A stretch of DNA of 64,000 bases from Ahaetulla prasina (Eukaryota; Chordata; Lepidosauria; Squamata; Colubridae), in assembly GCF_028640845.1 (NCBI RefSeq), contig NC_080541.1:176318502-176382501 (forward strand), written 5' to 3'. The position numbers and the translations under genes were made by a program. Shown here piece after piece: positions 47,060 through 57,905 of this stretch; within the stretch, counting starts at the first letter, position 1; the number at the start of each line of letters is the position of its first letter. Below the pieces are notes generated by a model. That model saw nothing but the letters and a program-made list of their open reading frames with translations, searched no databases and had not been told where the DNA came from.

Positions 47060-47590
47060 AGTAAAATGTGATCTGCGGCTGGTGTTCCAAAAGTTTCCTA
47101 TCTTGGAATGTTAATGGCCTGAACTCACCGTAGAAGAGAAGGAAAGTATTTCATTATTTGAAACAATTTAAAAATGACATTACCTGTTTACAAGAAACAC
47201 ATATTAGATCTTGCTAAATGTTGGAGATGCGATTGTGAAGATGCTACTTATTACCATATATGGTGGACTTGTAAAAAAGTTAAAGCATTTTGGATTAAAG
47301 TATGGTGGATCATGCAGAATATTTTGAAAAAGATTAAGTTTACTCCGCAGTTCTTTCTACTAGGAATAATTATGGACTACACAGCTATAGAGACTAAATT
47401 GATTTTGAACTTAATAACAGTCGCAAGACTTTTGATTGCTCAGTATTGGAAGAAAGAAGAATTACCTACAATCAAGAATGGACACTCAAAGTATCAAATC
47501 TGGCAGAGATGACAAAATCTCCGCTTACTTGAAAGACTATACACTAGAAAATATATTCTAGAATGGAAAATGTGGATTGATTATATTTAA
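47060..47590 (+). pseudogene. L1 ORF2 remnant lacking RT core
   Basis: Only the first residues of the endonuclease are readable across frames (a SWNVNGL-type start near 47105 and LQETHI at about 47190-47205). The sequence then jumps to the ORF2 C-terminus: LAKCWRCDCEDATYYHIWW with the Cys/His cluster, CKKVKAFWIKVWW, and LYTRKYILEWKMWIDYI near 47575. Most of the endonuclease, all of RT and the linker are absent. The open frame is 47174-47512, then a shift. Confidence 0.8.
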
Positions 47591-48186
47591 AATAAGTATC
47601 AGATAAAAAAATATTGAATAGCATATGAGTAAATTTAGGAAATATTTTGTATTAGATATATTTTTGAAGGAGAGGGGAATTGAGAGTGTGACTAAGTGTG
47701 GTGTGACTAGAGATTATAATTTAGGAATTATTTTGGATTATGATTGTTAGTTTTGATACCCTGCATTTTGTTCTGGGAAGTCGGGATGGGGGGTGGGGGT
47801 AAGGGGAGGGAATTGGGGGGTTTGGTAGAGATGGAGTGATGGTTAATGTACAGGGATTATTGAAGAAATATAATTAATGTAGGATCGGGTCTGCATAGTT
47901 ACCATTTTAGAACGGTGAGGAGGGAGAAAAGAGAGAGTAGGAGGTAGGAAAGAGGAGAAGAGGAAGGAAGAGGATAGTAGAGGGAGAAGGAAGGTGTAGG
48001 GTGGAGGGAGGAGGATGTAGATAAGAGAAGGAGAGGAAGGTTTGGAAAGTAAAGAAGGTAGAAGAGGAAGAGTGTTAAAAGGGGGTGGTGACTGGGCAAG
48101 CCCGACTAATTGTATATAACTGTACATTGGATGAATTATTTGATATGATTGTAAAATAAAACTTTTTATGAAAAAAAAAAAAAAAG

Positions 48187-48275
48187 ACATGTGGACTTCA
48201 ACTCCCAGAATTGTGGAGAATTCTGGGAGTTGAAGTCCACAAGTCTTAAAGCTGCCAAGTTTGAAGACCTCTGCT
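48187..48275. mobile_element. Palindromic hAT MITE piece next to L1 poly-A
   Basis: GACATGTGGACTTCAACTCC then a mirrored GGAGTTGAAGTCCACAAGTC; ends GAAGACCTCTG. It abuts the L1 poly-A tail on the left and ~15 bp of unrelated sequence before the right direct repeat. The left terminal part of the MITE is missing. Confidence 0.7.
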
Positions 48276-48288
48276 GTATAGAGTAAAG

Positions 48289-48575
48289 GTGGTGGCATGC
48301 GAGGAAGAAGAATCTTTGGGGTTTTGTAAATAGGTTTTTTAATAAGGGTTTTTTAAAGGGGGGAGGGAAGCGACGGGGGGAACCCATCGGGGAGGGTAGG
48401 TCCAGTCCTGGGGTCTGTTCACGGCGTTTTATCTGGTCCGAGGGAGGGGGGTGAGGGGTTCGTTCCAGGCGTAGAGGTTGGTTCCATCTGTACAGTAAGT
48501 GGGAGGGGCAGATATGGCGGAAGCAGGGGGCCGTATCATTTTCTGGGAGCACGGGCTCGCTGTTTAAAAGCGATC
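48289..48575 (+). repeat. ~290-bp direct repeat, right copy (L2 5' region)
   Basis: From GGTGGCATGCGAGGAAGAAG to AAAAGCGATCACGTG; the L2 continues directly after it into CTCCGGTCCCTCAG and ORF2. The copy retains more CpGs (for example CACGGGCTCGC against CACGGACTCAC on the left). Confidence 0.9.
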
Positions 48576-48647
48576 ACGTGCTCCGGTCCCTCAGTTCTTA
48601 TCCGTTCCCCGGAAGGTCAGGATCCTCAGGGCCCGGGCCTCCGGTTG

Positions 48648-51437
48648 ATGTTGTGCAATGCCCGGTCCGTGGTCAATAAGGCCCCCCTGATCTGTGATCT
48701 TATTCAGGGAGAGTCCGCGGACTTTATGGGCATTACGGAGACCTGGCTGGGCGCAGAAGGGGGTGTGCCCCTGGTTGAACTGTGCCCTCCGGGTTTCCGA
48801 GCATTCCATCAGCCGAGGGCCCAGGGTAGGGATGGCGGGGTGGCGGTTGTGATGAGAGAGAGTCTGGAGCCGAGAGAGTCCACTGTGCCTCAGATAGCTG
48901 GTTGTGAATCCCTTCTTGTGAAGATGGGTCTGTTGATCGCGTACCTGGCTCCTTGCTACGTGACTACAGCCCTGCCTGAGCTGCTTGAGGTGCTTGCCGG
49001 GGTGGCGATTGAGATCCCCAGACTTCTGGTCATGGGGGACTTCAATCTGCCATCGGCCGGCTTGTCGTCGACGGTGGTTCAGGAGTTCCAGGCTTCCATG
49101 ACGGCCTTGGACCTGATCCAAGTAACTGATGGCCCTACACACACGGGGGGGTCCACACTGGATTTGATTTATATCTCTGGACAGTGGTTTAATGATCTGG
49201 TATTAGGAGATTTAGTGACGATACCGGTGTCATGGACAGATCATTTTCTCCTCCGCCTAGACTTTCAGACCGCCGCTCACCACCGCAGGGAGACGGAACC
49301 AATGCGTTGGTTCCGTCCCAGGCGCCTGATGGACCCCGAGAGGTTCCTGACGGAGCTTGGGCCGTTTCCTGAGGATCTTGCCCACGGCACGACTGAGGAA
49401 CTAGTTGCGGCCTGGGAACTAGTTGCGGCTGGGGCTTTGGACCGTGTCGTGCCTTTGCGGCCTCTGACCTGGCGCAGATCTCAATTGGCTCCTTGGTTCT
49501 CTGAGGAGCTGAGAGAGATGAAACGCCGGAGAAGACGCCTAGAGAGTACCTGGAGGTCCAGCCGTTCCGAAGCTGATCGGACACTAGTTAGGTCTTTTTC
49601 GAAAGCCTACCTAGTGGCACTGAGGGTTGCGAAACGTTCCTACGTTTCCACCCTCATTGCGTCGGCAGATAACCGCCCGGCTGCCCTGTTTCGGGTGACC
49701 CGTTCCCTTCTACACCAGGGGGGACGGGATGACCCCTTGCAGGGACGTGCTGAGGAGTTTAGTGGTTATCTATACGATAAAATCGCTCAGCTTCGGGATA
49801 GTTTGGACCAAGATTGTGATGATCCGGATGAGATGACTGAGACACGTCTTGTTGATGTTGTTTGGGATGAGTTTGATTCTGTGGCTCCCGAGGACATGGA
49901 CAGGCTGCTGGGGAGGTTACATGCCACTACATGTTTACTGGACCCGTGTCCCTCTTGGCTGGTGCTGGCCACTCAGGAGGTGACACGAGGCTGGCTCCGG
50001 GGAATTATAAATGCTTCTTTGTTGGAGGGGGTCTTTCCCGCCGCCTTGAAAGAGGCGGTGGTGAGACCCCTCCTTAAGAAGCCTTCCCTGGACCCAGCTA
50101 TTTTGGGTAATTACCGTCTAGTCTCCAACCTTCGCTTTGTGGCGAAGGTTGTAGAGAGTGTGGTGGCATGGCAGCTTCCTCAGTACCTGGATGAAGCTGT
50201 CTATCTAGACCCGTTCCAGTCCGGCTTCCGGTCCGGGTATAGCACGGAGACAGCTTTGGTCGCGTTGGTGGATGACCTCTGGAGGGCCAGGGATAGGGGT
50301 TGTTCCTCTGCCCCGGTCCTGTTAGATCTTTCATCGGCTTTTGATACCATCGACCATGGTATCCTGCTGCGCCAGTTGGAGAGTTTGGGAGTGGGAGGCA
50401 CTGTTTATCGGTGGTTCTCCTCCTAGCTCTCTGACCGGTCGCATACGGTGTTGACAGGAGGGCAGAGATCGACTGCGAGGCGCCTTGTGGGGTGCCTCGG
50501 GTCGATTCTCTCGCCTCTCCTGTTCAACATCTATATGAAGCCGTTGTGCGAGGTCATCAGTGGCTTTGGGGTGAGTTATCAGCTGTACGCTGATGACACT
50601 CAGCTGTACTTTTCCACCCCGGGCCACCCCAACGAAGCTGTCGAAGTGTTGTCCCGTTGCCTGGAGGCCGTATGGGTCTGGATGGGGAGAAACAGACTCA
50701 GACTCAATCCATCCAAGACGGAGTGGCTGTGGATGCCGGCACCCCGGTACAGTCAGCTGCAACTGCGGCTGTCTTTTGGGGGCGAGTCACTGGCCCCAAC
50801 AAAGGGGATACACAACTTGGGCGTTCTCCTGGATGGACGGCTGTCGTTTGAAGACCATCTGGCGGCCGTCTCCAGGAGAGCCTTTTACCAGGTTCGCCTG
50901 GTTCGCCAGTTGCGCCCCTTTCTGGACCGGGATGCCTTATGCACGGTCACTCATGCTCTTGTCACTTCTCGTCTGGATTATTGCAATGCTCTCTACATGG
51001 GGCTACCCCTGAAGTGCACTCGGAGACTCCAGTTAGTCCAGAATGCAGCTGCGTGGGTGATTGAGGGAGCTCCACGTTGCTCCCGGGTAATACCACTCCT
51101 GCGCAGTCTGCACTGGCTACCTGTGGTCTTTCGGGTGCGCTTCAAGGTTCTGGTTACCACCTTTAAAGTGCTCCATGGCTTAGGGCCCGGGTACTTACGG
51201 GACTGCCTGCTGTTACCTTATGCCTCCCACCGACCCGTACGCTCTCACAGAGAAGGTCTTCTCAGGGTGCCATCCACCAAGCAATGCTGGCTAGCAGCCC
51301 CCAGGGGAAGGGCCTTCTCTGTTGGAGCACCTACCCTCTGGAACGAACTTCCCCCCGGTTTGCGCCAATTATCTGACCTTCGGACCTTTCGCCGGGAATT
51401 AAAAACTTATTTATTTATCCAAGCGGGACTGGCTTGA
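48648..51437 (+). pseudogene. L2 LINE ORF2 (endonuclease-RT), one stop codon
   Basis: A single frame of about 930 codons broken only by TAG at 50424-50426. Endonuclease: LCNARSVVNKAPLI, FMGITETWLGAEG, LLVMGDFNLPSAG (49030) and the end SWTDHFLLRLDF (49220). RT: RPLLKKPSLDPAILGNYRLV (50070), YSTETALVALVDDL, LLDLSSAFDTIDHGILL (50330), then after the stop SPLLFNIYMKPLCE and the catalytic YQLYADDTQLYFS (50585). C-terminus: RLQLVQNAAAWVIEG, FKVLVTTFKVLHGLGPGYL and LWNELPPGLRQLSDLRTFR to 51437. ATG at 48648 is the first Met; a TTG precedes it. Target-primed reverse transcription is the family function. It is by far the most intact LINE ORF here. Confidence 0.9.
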
Positions 51438-51628
51438 TTTTTAAATTTCCAAATTTTAATTTTTTGTAATTTTATATGGGGTATTTTAGGTTGGGTCAAT
51501 TGACGGTTTTAATTTGGCCATTATTGAATATGTATTTTAAATTGATACTTTAATTGTGTATATTTAAATTGTTTTAACTTTGGCTGTACACCGCCCTGAG
51601 TCCTTCGGGAGAAGGGCGGTAGAAAAAT

Positions 51629-51661
<33 letters not shown>

Positions 51662-52617
51662 AGTCAATGGGGAAGCCAGATTCACTCTACAACCATGCAA
51701 CTAACTTAACAACTGCAATGACTCACTTAACAACAGTGGCACAAAAAGTTGTAAAATGGAGCAAAATGCACTTAACAAATGTTTCACTCAGCAACAAAAA
51801 TTTTGGACTCAATTGTGGTCGTAAGTCGAGGACTATCTGTATTGCAGATATACTGTATCTAATACATTTGCAAAATTAGGCTATTGACTGAGCTTATGAA
51901 GCATGTGACAATGTTATTAATACAGATGCCCTTGTTACTGGTCTGTCTATAGACAAAGTTCAAGGTCCTATCCATCTTTGGATTTGGTCACATGATAAAC
52001 CTTACGGTTCTTCCCAAACTTAAGAAATCTATCTGGATTCTAAACTCATTGGAGGAACAATTTCTGAAGATGTGAGAATGAACCTTCTTGGGCTTCACTA
52101 AGCCATAGTGGCTAACGATAGCCACTATGACCCTAGTTCATTAGTGATAGAAAGACTTAAATACAAAAATGAATAATAAAGGAAGAATTGTTAGGAAGTA
52201 TTTATTTGGATTGCTTCGTGGCTGCTGCTGTGTAGCTGATTAAGCCTGCTCATTTAGAATCTGAGCATGATTTTATAAATAATTACTTGTTAAGATGTTG
52301 AAACAGGGTCAGGGCATGCAGGAAATGACCAAGCAATATTAATTTTCAGAAGTTGTTCTGTAAGCAGAAATGTGATGCCTGATAAAATCACCACTTCACT
52401 GACTGCTTGATGTCTCCTATTGGAAATCTTCAAAGATCCAAATTTACCTTCATAGAAATGAGAAGGGGAACAGGATGAGATGGAAGTAAGGAGGCGGCTG
52501 TCCTGGATAAGATCACAATTTTCTTCTCTTGTGATTGTGAGGCTTATCAGTGTTTAACTGATGCATCTCTTTTCCATGTCTCTGAAAGTTCATCTCCTTT
52601 CTGTCTGTTTCTTTCAG

Positions 52618-52709
52618 AGAGTTGATGAGTGGATGGCAAAGGAAGGCCTTTTGGATCCCACGGTCAAGTCTATTTTTGTTACCTGTGGAGATTGGGACTT
52701 GAAAGTAAT
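52618..52709 (+). CDS. ERI3: ERI3 coding exon C with ExoII Asp motif
   Basis: A 92-bp exon preceded by a pyrimidine-rich tract ending TTTCAG. It encodes RVDEWMAKEGLLDP through SIFVTCGDWDLKV. The GT of the donor GTAAGT starts at the last base of an apparent ATG, so the Met codon is split AT|G and the exon ends in phase 2. The GDWD stretch corresponds to the ERI1 segment GSWD that carries the catalytic Asp of the ExoII motif, so this exon supplies one of the metal-binding residues. The following segment and the C-terminal His/Asp motif must lie beyond the window. An intron of 20.7 kb, mostly transposons, separates it from exon B. Confidence 0.95.
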
Positions 52710-54604
52710 GTAAGTATGGGGCACAGGTATTCATATTCTGATGATTCTTGCCTCCCTGCCAGCTTTTCTTCCTCGCTGGAACATCTGTGCATCTCGTAAT
52801 TTGGGGCTGTGTCTGAATGATATCCATATTACTAATGCATACAGCCTCTTGAATGGTCAGTTCTGACTTTACTGCAGTACTCCTCTATGTACCAGCATGT
52901 AAATATATTAGAAGCACAATATCGAAGGACCTTGGCGCTTACTTTTGGCTTGTATAAATATATAAATGGCATAAAAGTCCTGTTTCTTCTGCACCCTTCC
53001 GTTTGACACATTTCTATTCCAGGCTTTACAACTTTTGAAAATATTCTCTCTTAACTATTCAGGATGCGTGATGTAGGCAAAACTCTTTCTTTTGAGCACA
53101 TTTCAGATTAAGAGGGTCTGATCTTTAATATCAAGAAAAAAATTATTTCACAACTTAAACCAAATGTGTTTGATTGTTCCCGTGGTCAGGTTTTGTATTA
53201 GAGGACTAGAAACAACTAATATTATTATTAGGCTATTAAGATCTGGGAAATTATAGGCTGGTTTGCTTAATTTATTTTTTTCAATAATACGATGAAATAG
53301 ACACAGAAAAAGAAAAAGACAGAAAACAGGAGAAGCTTATGTCTTCAAGCAGGTTAAGTAGCTTTGTGGCCCACAAGAGATGGGATAGAGCAGTTTGGGG
53401 AATGTTAATATCCATCTTTGTTTTCTACATGCATTTTCATTTAAATGGCACAAAAGTCTTGATTCCAGATTCAGAAAATGCTATGAAAATGGCTCATTTA
53501 TTCCTTCTTTCCATTTATCTTTTTATACAACAGCTTCAGAGGCTGATGATTAGGCTGATTCCTGAGCATTGCTGGTGCCAAGTAGAAAATTCATGATCTT
53601 GTGATTCCAGCTTCTCAGAAGTAAGAAATTCAGCTACCTGTTAGTGATAGCTTGTCACTTTATTTCAGATTGGCTGTAGCAGCCTTAGTGGTATCACATC
53701 CGATTAGCTATATGTCAGAAACTATGCCTTGGCTTGAATTAGAGAGGGTTTGTTGTCAATCCTGACTTGTCTCATTTCCCCATTTACTTTTATCCATCAC
53801 TACAATGCTGAGGTTCCCCCTTAACTAATTAAGTTTGCATGTGTTTAGACACATTGCCAAATAAGATTTAGCAAAGCAGAACTGAGCTACATCTCTTTGC
53901 AAATGGGATTGATGTAGAGCTTGCAGACTGCCTCTGAGATCAAAGAAACATAGAGGGTTGGATCTACAGGATACATCACTTATACTTCTCAGTGAACTTG
54001 AATTGTTTCTAAAGGTAACCTGCAGAGGAAGCAGCCACTGCACATTTACTATACAAATTATTAAATCCTGTTACAGAACTGTGAGTTAAAATCCAGATTT
54101 GAGACTGGGATAGCATAGGATGCTGCGGTAAAATAAAGACAAAGACCACTTATTAAATAAATTGCAAGAATATTTGGGTGTCGATAACAGCTATTAAAAC
54201 ACATTTTTCAAACAATTGCAGAGGAATAAAATTATGTGCTTTTGAAAATACATGTTTTATAGTATTTTGTTTACCTATTATTAGCATTTGAAACAAATTG
54301 CAATATATGTAAGAAGGGAGGGAAATGGTTGTCTGTATTTTCAGTAGTGCCTGTTAAGGCAGGAGTGTAGACAACCTGTGGTCATAGTTTCTCTGTAGCC
54401 ACTGATGTATTTTTTTCAGGTAGTCCACTAGAGTCACCAAAAATTATGTAGCTCTTTTTCAATTGGAAAACAATTTATATACACCTTTTGGTTTAAGCTC
54501 AAACACATACAAATAAAACACACAGCCACCCTGCTGTCATTCATGGTAACACTGGTGGAAAGATTGTCATGATGGAATAACTAACAGTTGAACTCTGCCA
54601 TGAT

Positions 54605-54835
54605 ACAATATTATGGAATTTTTTAGCCTCTCTTTATTTTTGGTAAACTCAAGGCAGAATACATATTTAAAGTTCCTCTCTCCTGTTTTCCCCATAACAA
54701 CTCTATGAGTTGGGTTATGGGGGGAGAGAGAGTGACTGGTCCAAAATCACCCATCTGTTTCTCATACTCAAAGGAAGATAGATCTCCTGGTTTCTAGCCT
54801 AGCAACTTATTCTGTGCACCAAACTGACTCTTTAA
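54605..54835 (-). mobile_element. tRNA-derived SINE
   Basis: Reverse-orientation landmarks: CTCAAGGCAGAATACATA, CCCCATAACAACTCTATGAG, GAGAGTGACTGGTCCAAAAT and ATCTCCTGGTTTCTAGCC. These match a common squamate MIR-like tRNA SINE; the same family occurs at 58690. Confidence 0.65.
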
Positions 54836-54911
54836 TAATAACCTCATTCTCCAGGGAACAAAATAATTATTTCAAGGCAAAAGTTGTGAAAGGTTTTGGG
54901 CAATGTTGATA

Positions 54912-56527
54912 TATAGAATAGAATAGAATAGAATTTTATTGGCCAAGTGTGATTGGACACACAAGGAATTTGTCTTGGTGCATATGCTCTCAGTGTACAT
55001 AAAAGAAAAGATACGTTCATCAAGGTACAACATTTACAACACAATTGATGATCAATATATCAATATAAATCATAAGGATTGCCAGCAACAAGTTATAGTC
55101 ATACAGTCATAAGTGGAAAGAGATTGGTGATGGGAACTATGAAACGATTAATAGTAGTGCAGATTCAGTAAATAGTCTGACAGTGTTGAGGGAATTATTT
55201 GTTTAGCAGAGTGATGGCCTTCGGGAAAAAACTGTTCTTGTGTCTAGTTGTTCTGGTGTGCAGTGCTCTATAGCGTCGCTTTGAGGGTAGGAGTTGAAAC
55301 AGTTTATGTCCAGGATGCGAGGGATCTGCAAATATTTTCACGGCCCTCTTCTTGATTCGTGCAGTATACAGGTCCTCAATGGAAGGCAAGTTGGTAGCAA
55401 TTATTTTTTCTGCAGTTCTAATTATCCTCTGAAGTCTGTGTTTTTCTTGTTGGGTTGCAGAACCGAACCAGACAGTTATAGAGGTGCAAATGACAGACTC
55501 AATAATTCCTCTGTAGAATTGGATCAGCAGCTCCTTGGGCAGTTTGAGCTTACTGAGTTGGCGCAGAAAGAACATTCTTTGTTGTCCTTTTTTAATGATG
55601 TTTTGATGTTAGCTGTCCATTTGAGATCTTGCGATATGATAGAACCCAGAAATTTGAAGGTTTCTACTGTTGATACTGTGTTGTCAAGTATTGTGAGAGG
55701 TGGAAGTATGGAAGGGTTTTTCCTAAAGTCTACCACCATTTCTACGGTTTTGAGTGTGTTCAGTTCCAGATTGTTTTGGTTGCACCACAAGGCTAGTCGC
55801 TCGACCTCTCGCCTATATGGGGATTCGTCATTGTCTCGAATGAGACCAATCACTGTTGTGTCATCTGCGAACTTCAGTAGCTTAACAAATGGATCATTGG
55901 AGATGCAGTCATTGGTATACAGAGAGAAGAGAAGTGGGGAGAGCACACAGCCTTGGGGGGGCCCTGTGCTAATTGTACAGGTATTTGATGTGATCTTGCT
56001 TAGCTTCACCTGCTGCTTCCTGTTTGTTAGGAAGCTTGTGATCCACTTACAAGTCTGTTCCGGTACCTGTAGCTGGTTTAGCTTAGTTAGAAGAATGTCT
56101 GGAATGATGGTATTGAATGCTGAACTAAAGTCTACAAAAGGACCCTTGCATAGGTCTTTGGAGACTCAAGATGTTGTAGGATGTAGTGCAGAGCCATATT
56201 AACAGCATCATCTGTTGATCTATTTGCTCGGTATGCAAATTGCAAGGGGTCTAAGAGCGGATTCGTGATGGTTTTCAGGTAGGAAAGCACTAGCCTTTCA
56301 AAGGTTTTCATGACTACAGATGTTAGAGCAACTGGTCTGTAGTCATTCAGTTCCTTGATGGTGGGCTTCTTCGGCACTGGGATGATGGTAGAGCGTTTGA
56401 AGCAAGAAGGAACATAGCACATCTCTAGTGATTTATTGAAAATATGGGTGAAGATGGGGGCCAATTGGTCAGCACAGACTTTTAAGCAAGAAGGAGTTAT
56501 CTTGTCTGGGCCTGGAGCTTTTCCTGG
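54912..56527 (-). mobile_element. Rex1-type LINE, copy 2, longer
   Basis: On the minus strand: RT with [20 protein letters not shown] (56405), [37 protein letters not shown] (56235), GPPQGCVLSPLLFSLYTND (55960), KLLKFADDTTVIGLI (catalytic FADD, 55870), then the C-terminus as in copy 1, ending HKNSFFPKAITLLNK near 55200. The 3' UTR ends in TTCTA repeats at 54912-54935. Frame breaks near 56135 and 55560 make it inactive. It is 5'-truncated at about 56527. The words tatatag occur at both edges (54910 and 56529), a possible target duplication. Confidence 0.85.
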
Positions 56528-57827
56528 CTATATAGAAATAACAAGACAGGCAAAACGAATCTCACTGTACCCAATGAAGAGAAAATATATTATTGTTCTG
56601 GTGAGGGAAGAATCTGGAAGGGCAAAATCAGGACTTTGTGCTAGTCTCCAAAACATATCAAGAAGTGGTGGTTCGGTAAATTCAGTTGTTCTGCAGACAT
56701 ATTCTGAACTAACAGAAACTTGGAAATAGTTTTGAAGGCAAGCCTGGATACAGTGCAAGTCTGTGATCCCCGTGGGAGACTACTAAAGCATGGGAAACTG
56801 ATGGAAAGCAATTCTGCCCAGAAATAATATAGTTTACTTACTGTTACATTATTTTGGAACACTTTAGAGGCATCATTGTTTGTTAGGGGTTGATGGCAGC
56901 TATAACTATGGAGGCATTAAAATGCTCAGGCTTTGCTTTTTCCAGGTGGTGTCATGAGCTTATCTGGAATTAGAAGTGTATTGCTGGGTATTCAATTACA
57001 CCTCCCTTCTCACCATGACTATAAAACTAGAATCAATAACGAGGTGCTGATTTTGTATTCACTCTTTGCATTGGTGGATCAACATTTTTGGCTTCCCCTG
57101 ATCATCATCGATTGGACTGGCAAAGGGGAGACAGCTCTTCCTTTCCTATTCACCAGCCTTCTTTCCTTATTGAGATGCAGTATCTTTAACGAGGAAAAAG
57201 TTCCTGAGTTGGAACATCACCTTTCTGAAGGCTTGTCCTGATAAAGGCATTTCACATCAATATATCTCATGTCAAATTTGGCAAATATGAGTCACTCATT
57301 CTAAAACCTTTCTCTACTAAAGAAAGAAAGAAGTCCTTGAACAGAAAAGAGAATGAACCATATCTCACAGCTTGAATACTTCATGACAGCAGTGGATCTA
57401 ATGAGAGAGGTCCATTCATTCTGGATATAAAATGTCCTCCATTTCCATTGGCAAAGAAATACTCTTAATTAAAGAAAACCTACGTGAAGCTACAGATAAG
57501 AGACACTGCAGCTGCCAGGTTTGAAATATATGATTTGGGATTCAGTCTTGTTAAGCTTATGGAACCTTAAGCCTAAGAACAAATGGAAATGGACTTGTTT
57601 TGGTGGGAACTATTTGAGAATGGAAAGCTGGTAGGCCATGCTTTAGAGGTGATATAAGAAGCACATCTTGGAAGCCAATTTAGTGAGGGATTTACAGCAA
57701 AGTCGGAAGTTTACTCATTGCTATAAGCAATCAGTTATATAGCCCTCGTAACAAGCATTGCACCATGCTTCCTTGTAGGGCGAAATGAAAGAATTGCAGC
57801 ACAAAAACATGGCTCAATGTTACCCCC

Positions 57828-57905
57828 TGTATTTTTTATTTATTTATTTATTAATCGTATTTATATACCGCCCTATCTCCCGAAGGACTCAGGGCAGTAT
57901 TTTTT
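57828..57905 (-). mobile_element. L2-type LINE or SINE tail
   Basis: TTTATTTATTTATT repeats then ATATACCGCCCTATCTCCCG and AAGGACTCAGGGCAG: the reverse complement of the L2 3' tail at 51590-51660. Only the last ~75 bp is present. Confidence 0.65.

Larger units (their letters stand above)
45340..48185 (+). mobile_element. L1 LINE, 5'-complete, internally deleted
   Basis: It begins right after the left direct repeat with GAGACTTCCGGTTTGGCACC, an L1 5'-UTR start, has ORF1 (45959 on), a gutted ORF2 (47060-47590), a polypurine 3' UTR (47900-48080, GAGGAAGG-type) and AATAAAA followed by a poly-A tail at 48170-48185. Length is about 2.85 kb where a full L1 would be 6-7 kb; the missing part is the middle of ORF2. 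Confidence 0.85.
44350..51661 (+). mobile_element. L2-type LINE with a nested L1
   Basis: A CpG-rich 5' region (44350-45339) with the look of a retrotransposon promoter is followed, after the L1 complex, by the remaining 5' sequence, ORF2 (48648-51437) and a 3' end CACCGCCCTGAGTCCTTCGG then GAGAAGGGCGG and AAAT repeats up to 51661. The tail motif and AAAT repeats are typical of L2. The L2 sequence itself is about 4.1 kb. ORF1, if the family has one, is not recognisable. Confidence 0.85.
44132..51839. mobile_element. Tc1/mariner-type MITE split by an L2/L1 complex
   Basis: The left 218 bp (44132-44349, CAGGTAATCCTCGACTTATA...) and right 179 bp (51661-51839, ending GTCGAGGACTATCTG plus TA) together make one ~400-bp element of the family at 18130. 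The break falls inside the family phrase GACAGGCAAAGTCAATGGGG: left ends ...GACAAGCA, right starts AGTCAATGGGG. Everything between is later insertion. Confidence 0.85.
31955..52617 (+). other. ERI3: ERI3 intron between exons B and C
   Basis: A 20.7-kb intron with donor GTAAGC and acceptor TTTCAG. It is dominated by CR1, BovB, hAT and the nested MITE/L2/L1 complex. The segments 32200-32974, 33231-35150, 37190-38180, 43276-44131 and 51842-52617 hold AT-rich sequence in which I see no coding exon or nameable repeat. Confidence 0.9.

Noticed and set aside
22639..52709. ERI3 processed pseudogene
   Set aside because: The coding pieces are separated by introns with good GT/AG sites, and all three stay in frame without stops.
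53339..53596. Small open frame with a hydrophobic stretch as an extra exon
   Set aside because: No homology recognised, AT-rich intron composition, and no matching splice-site pair.
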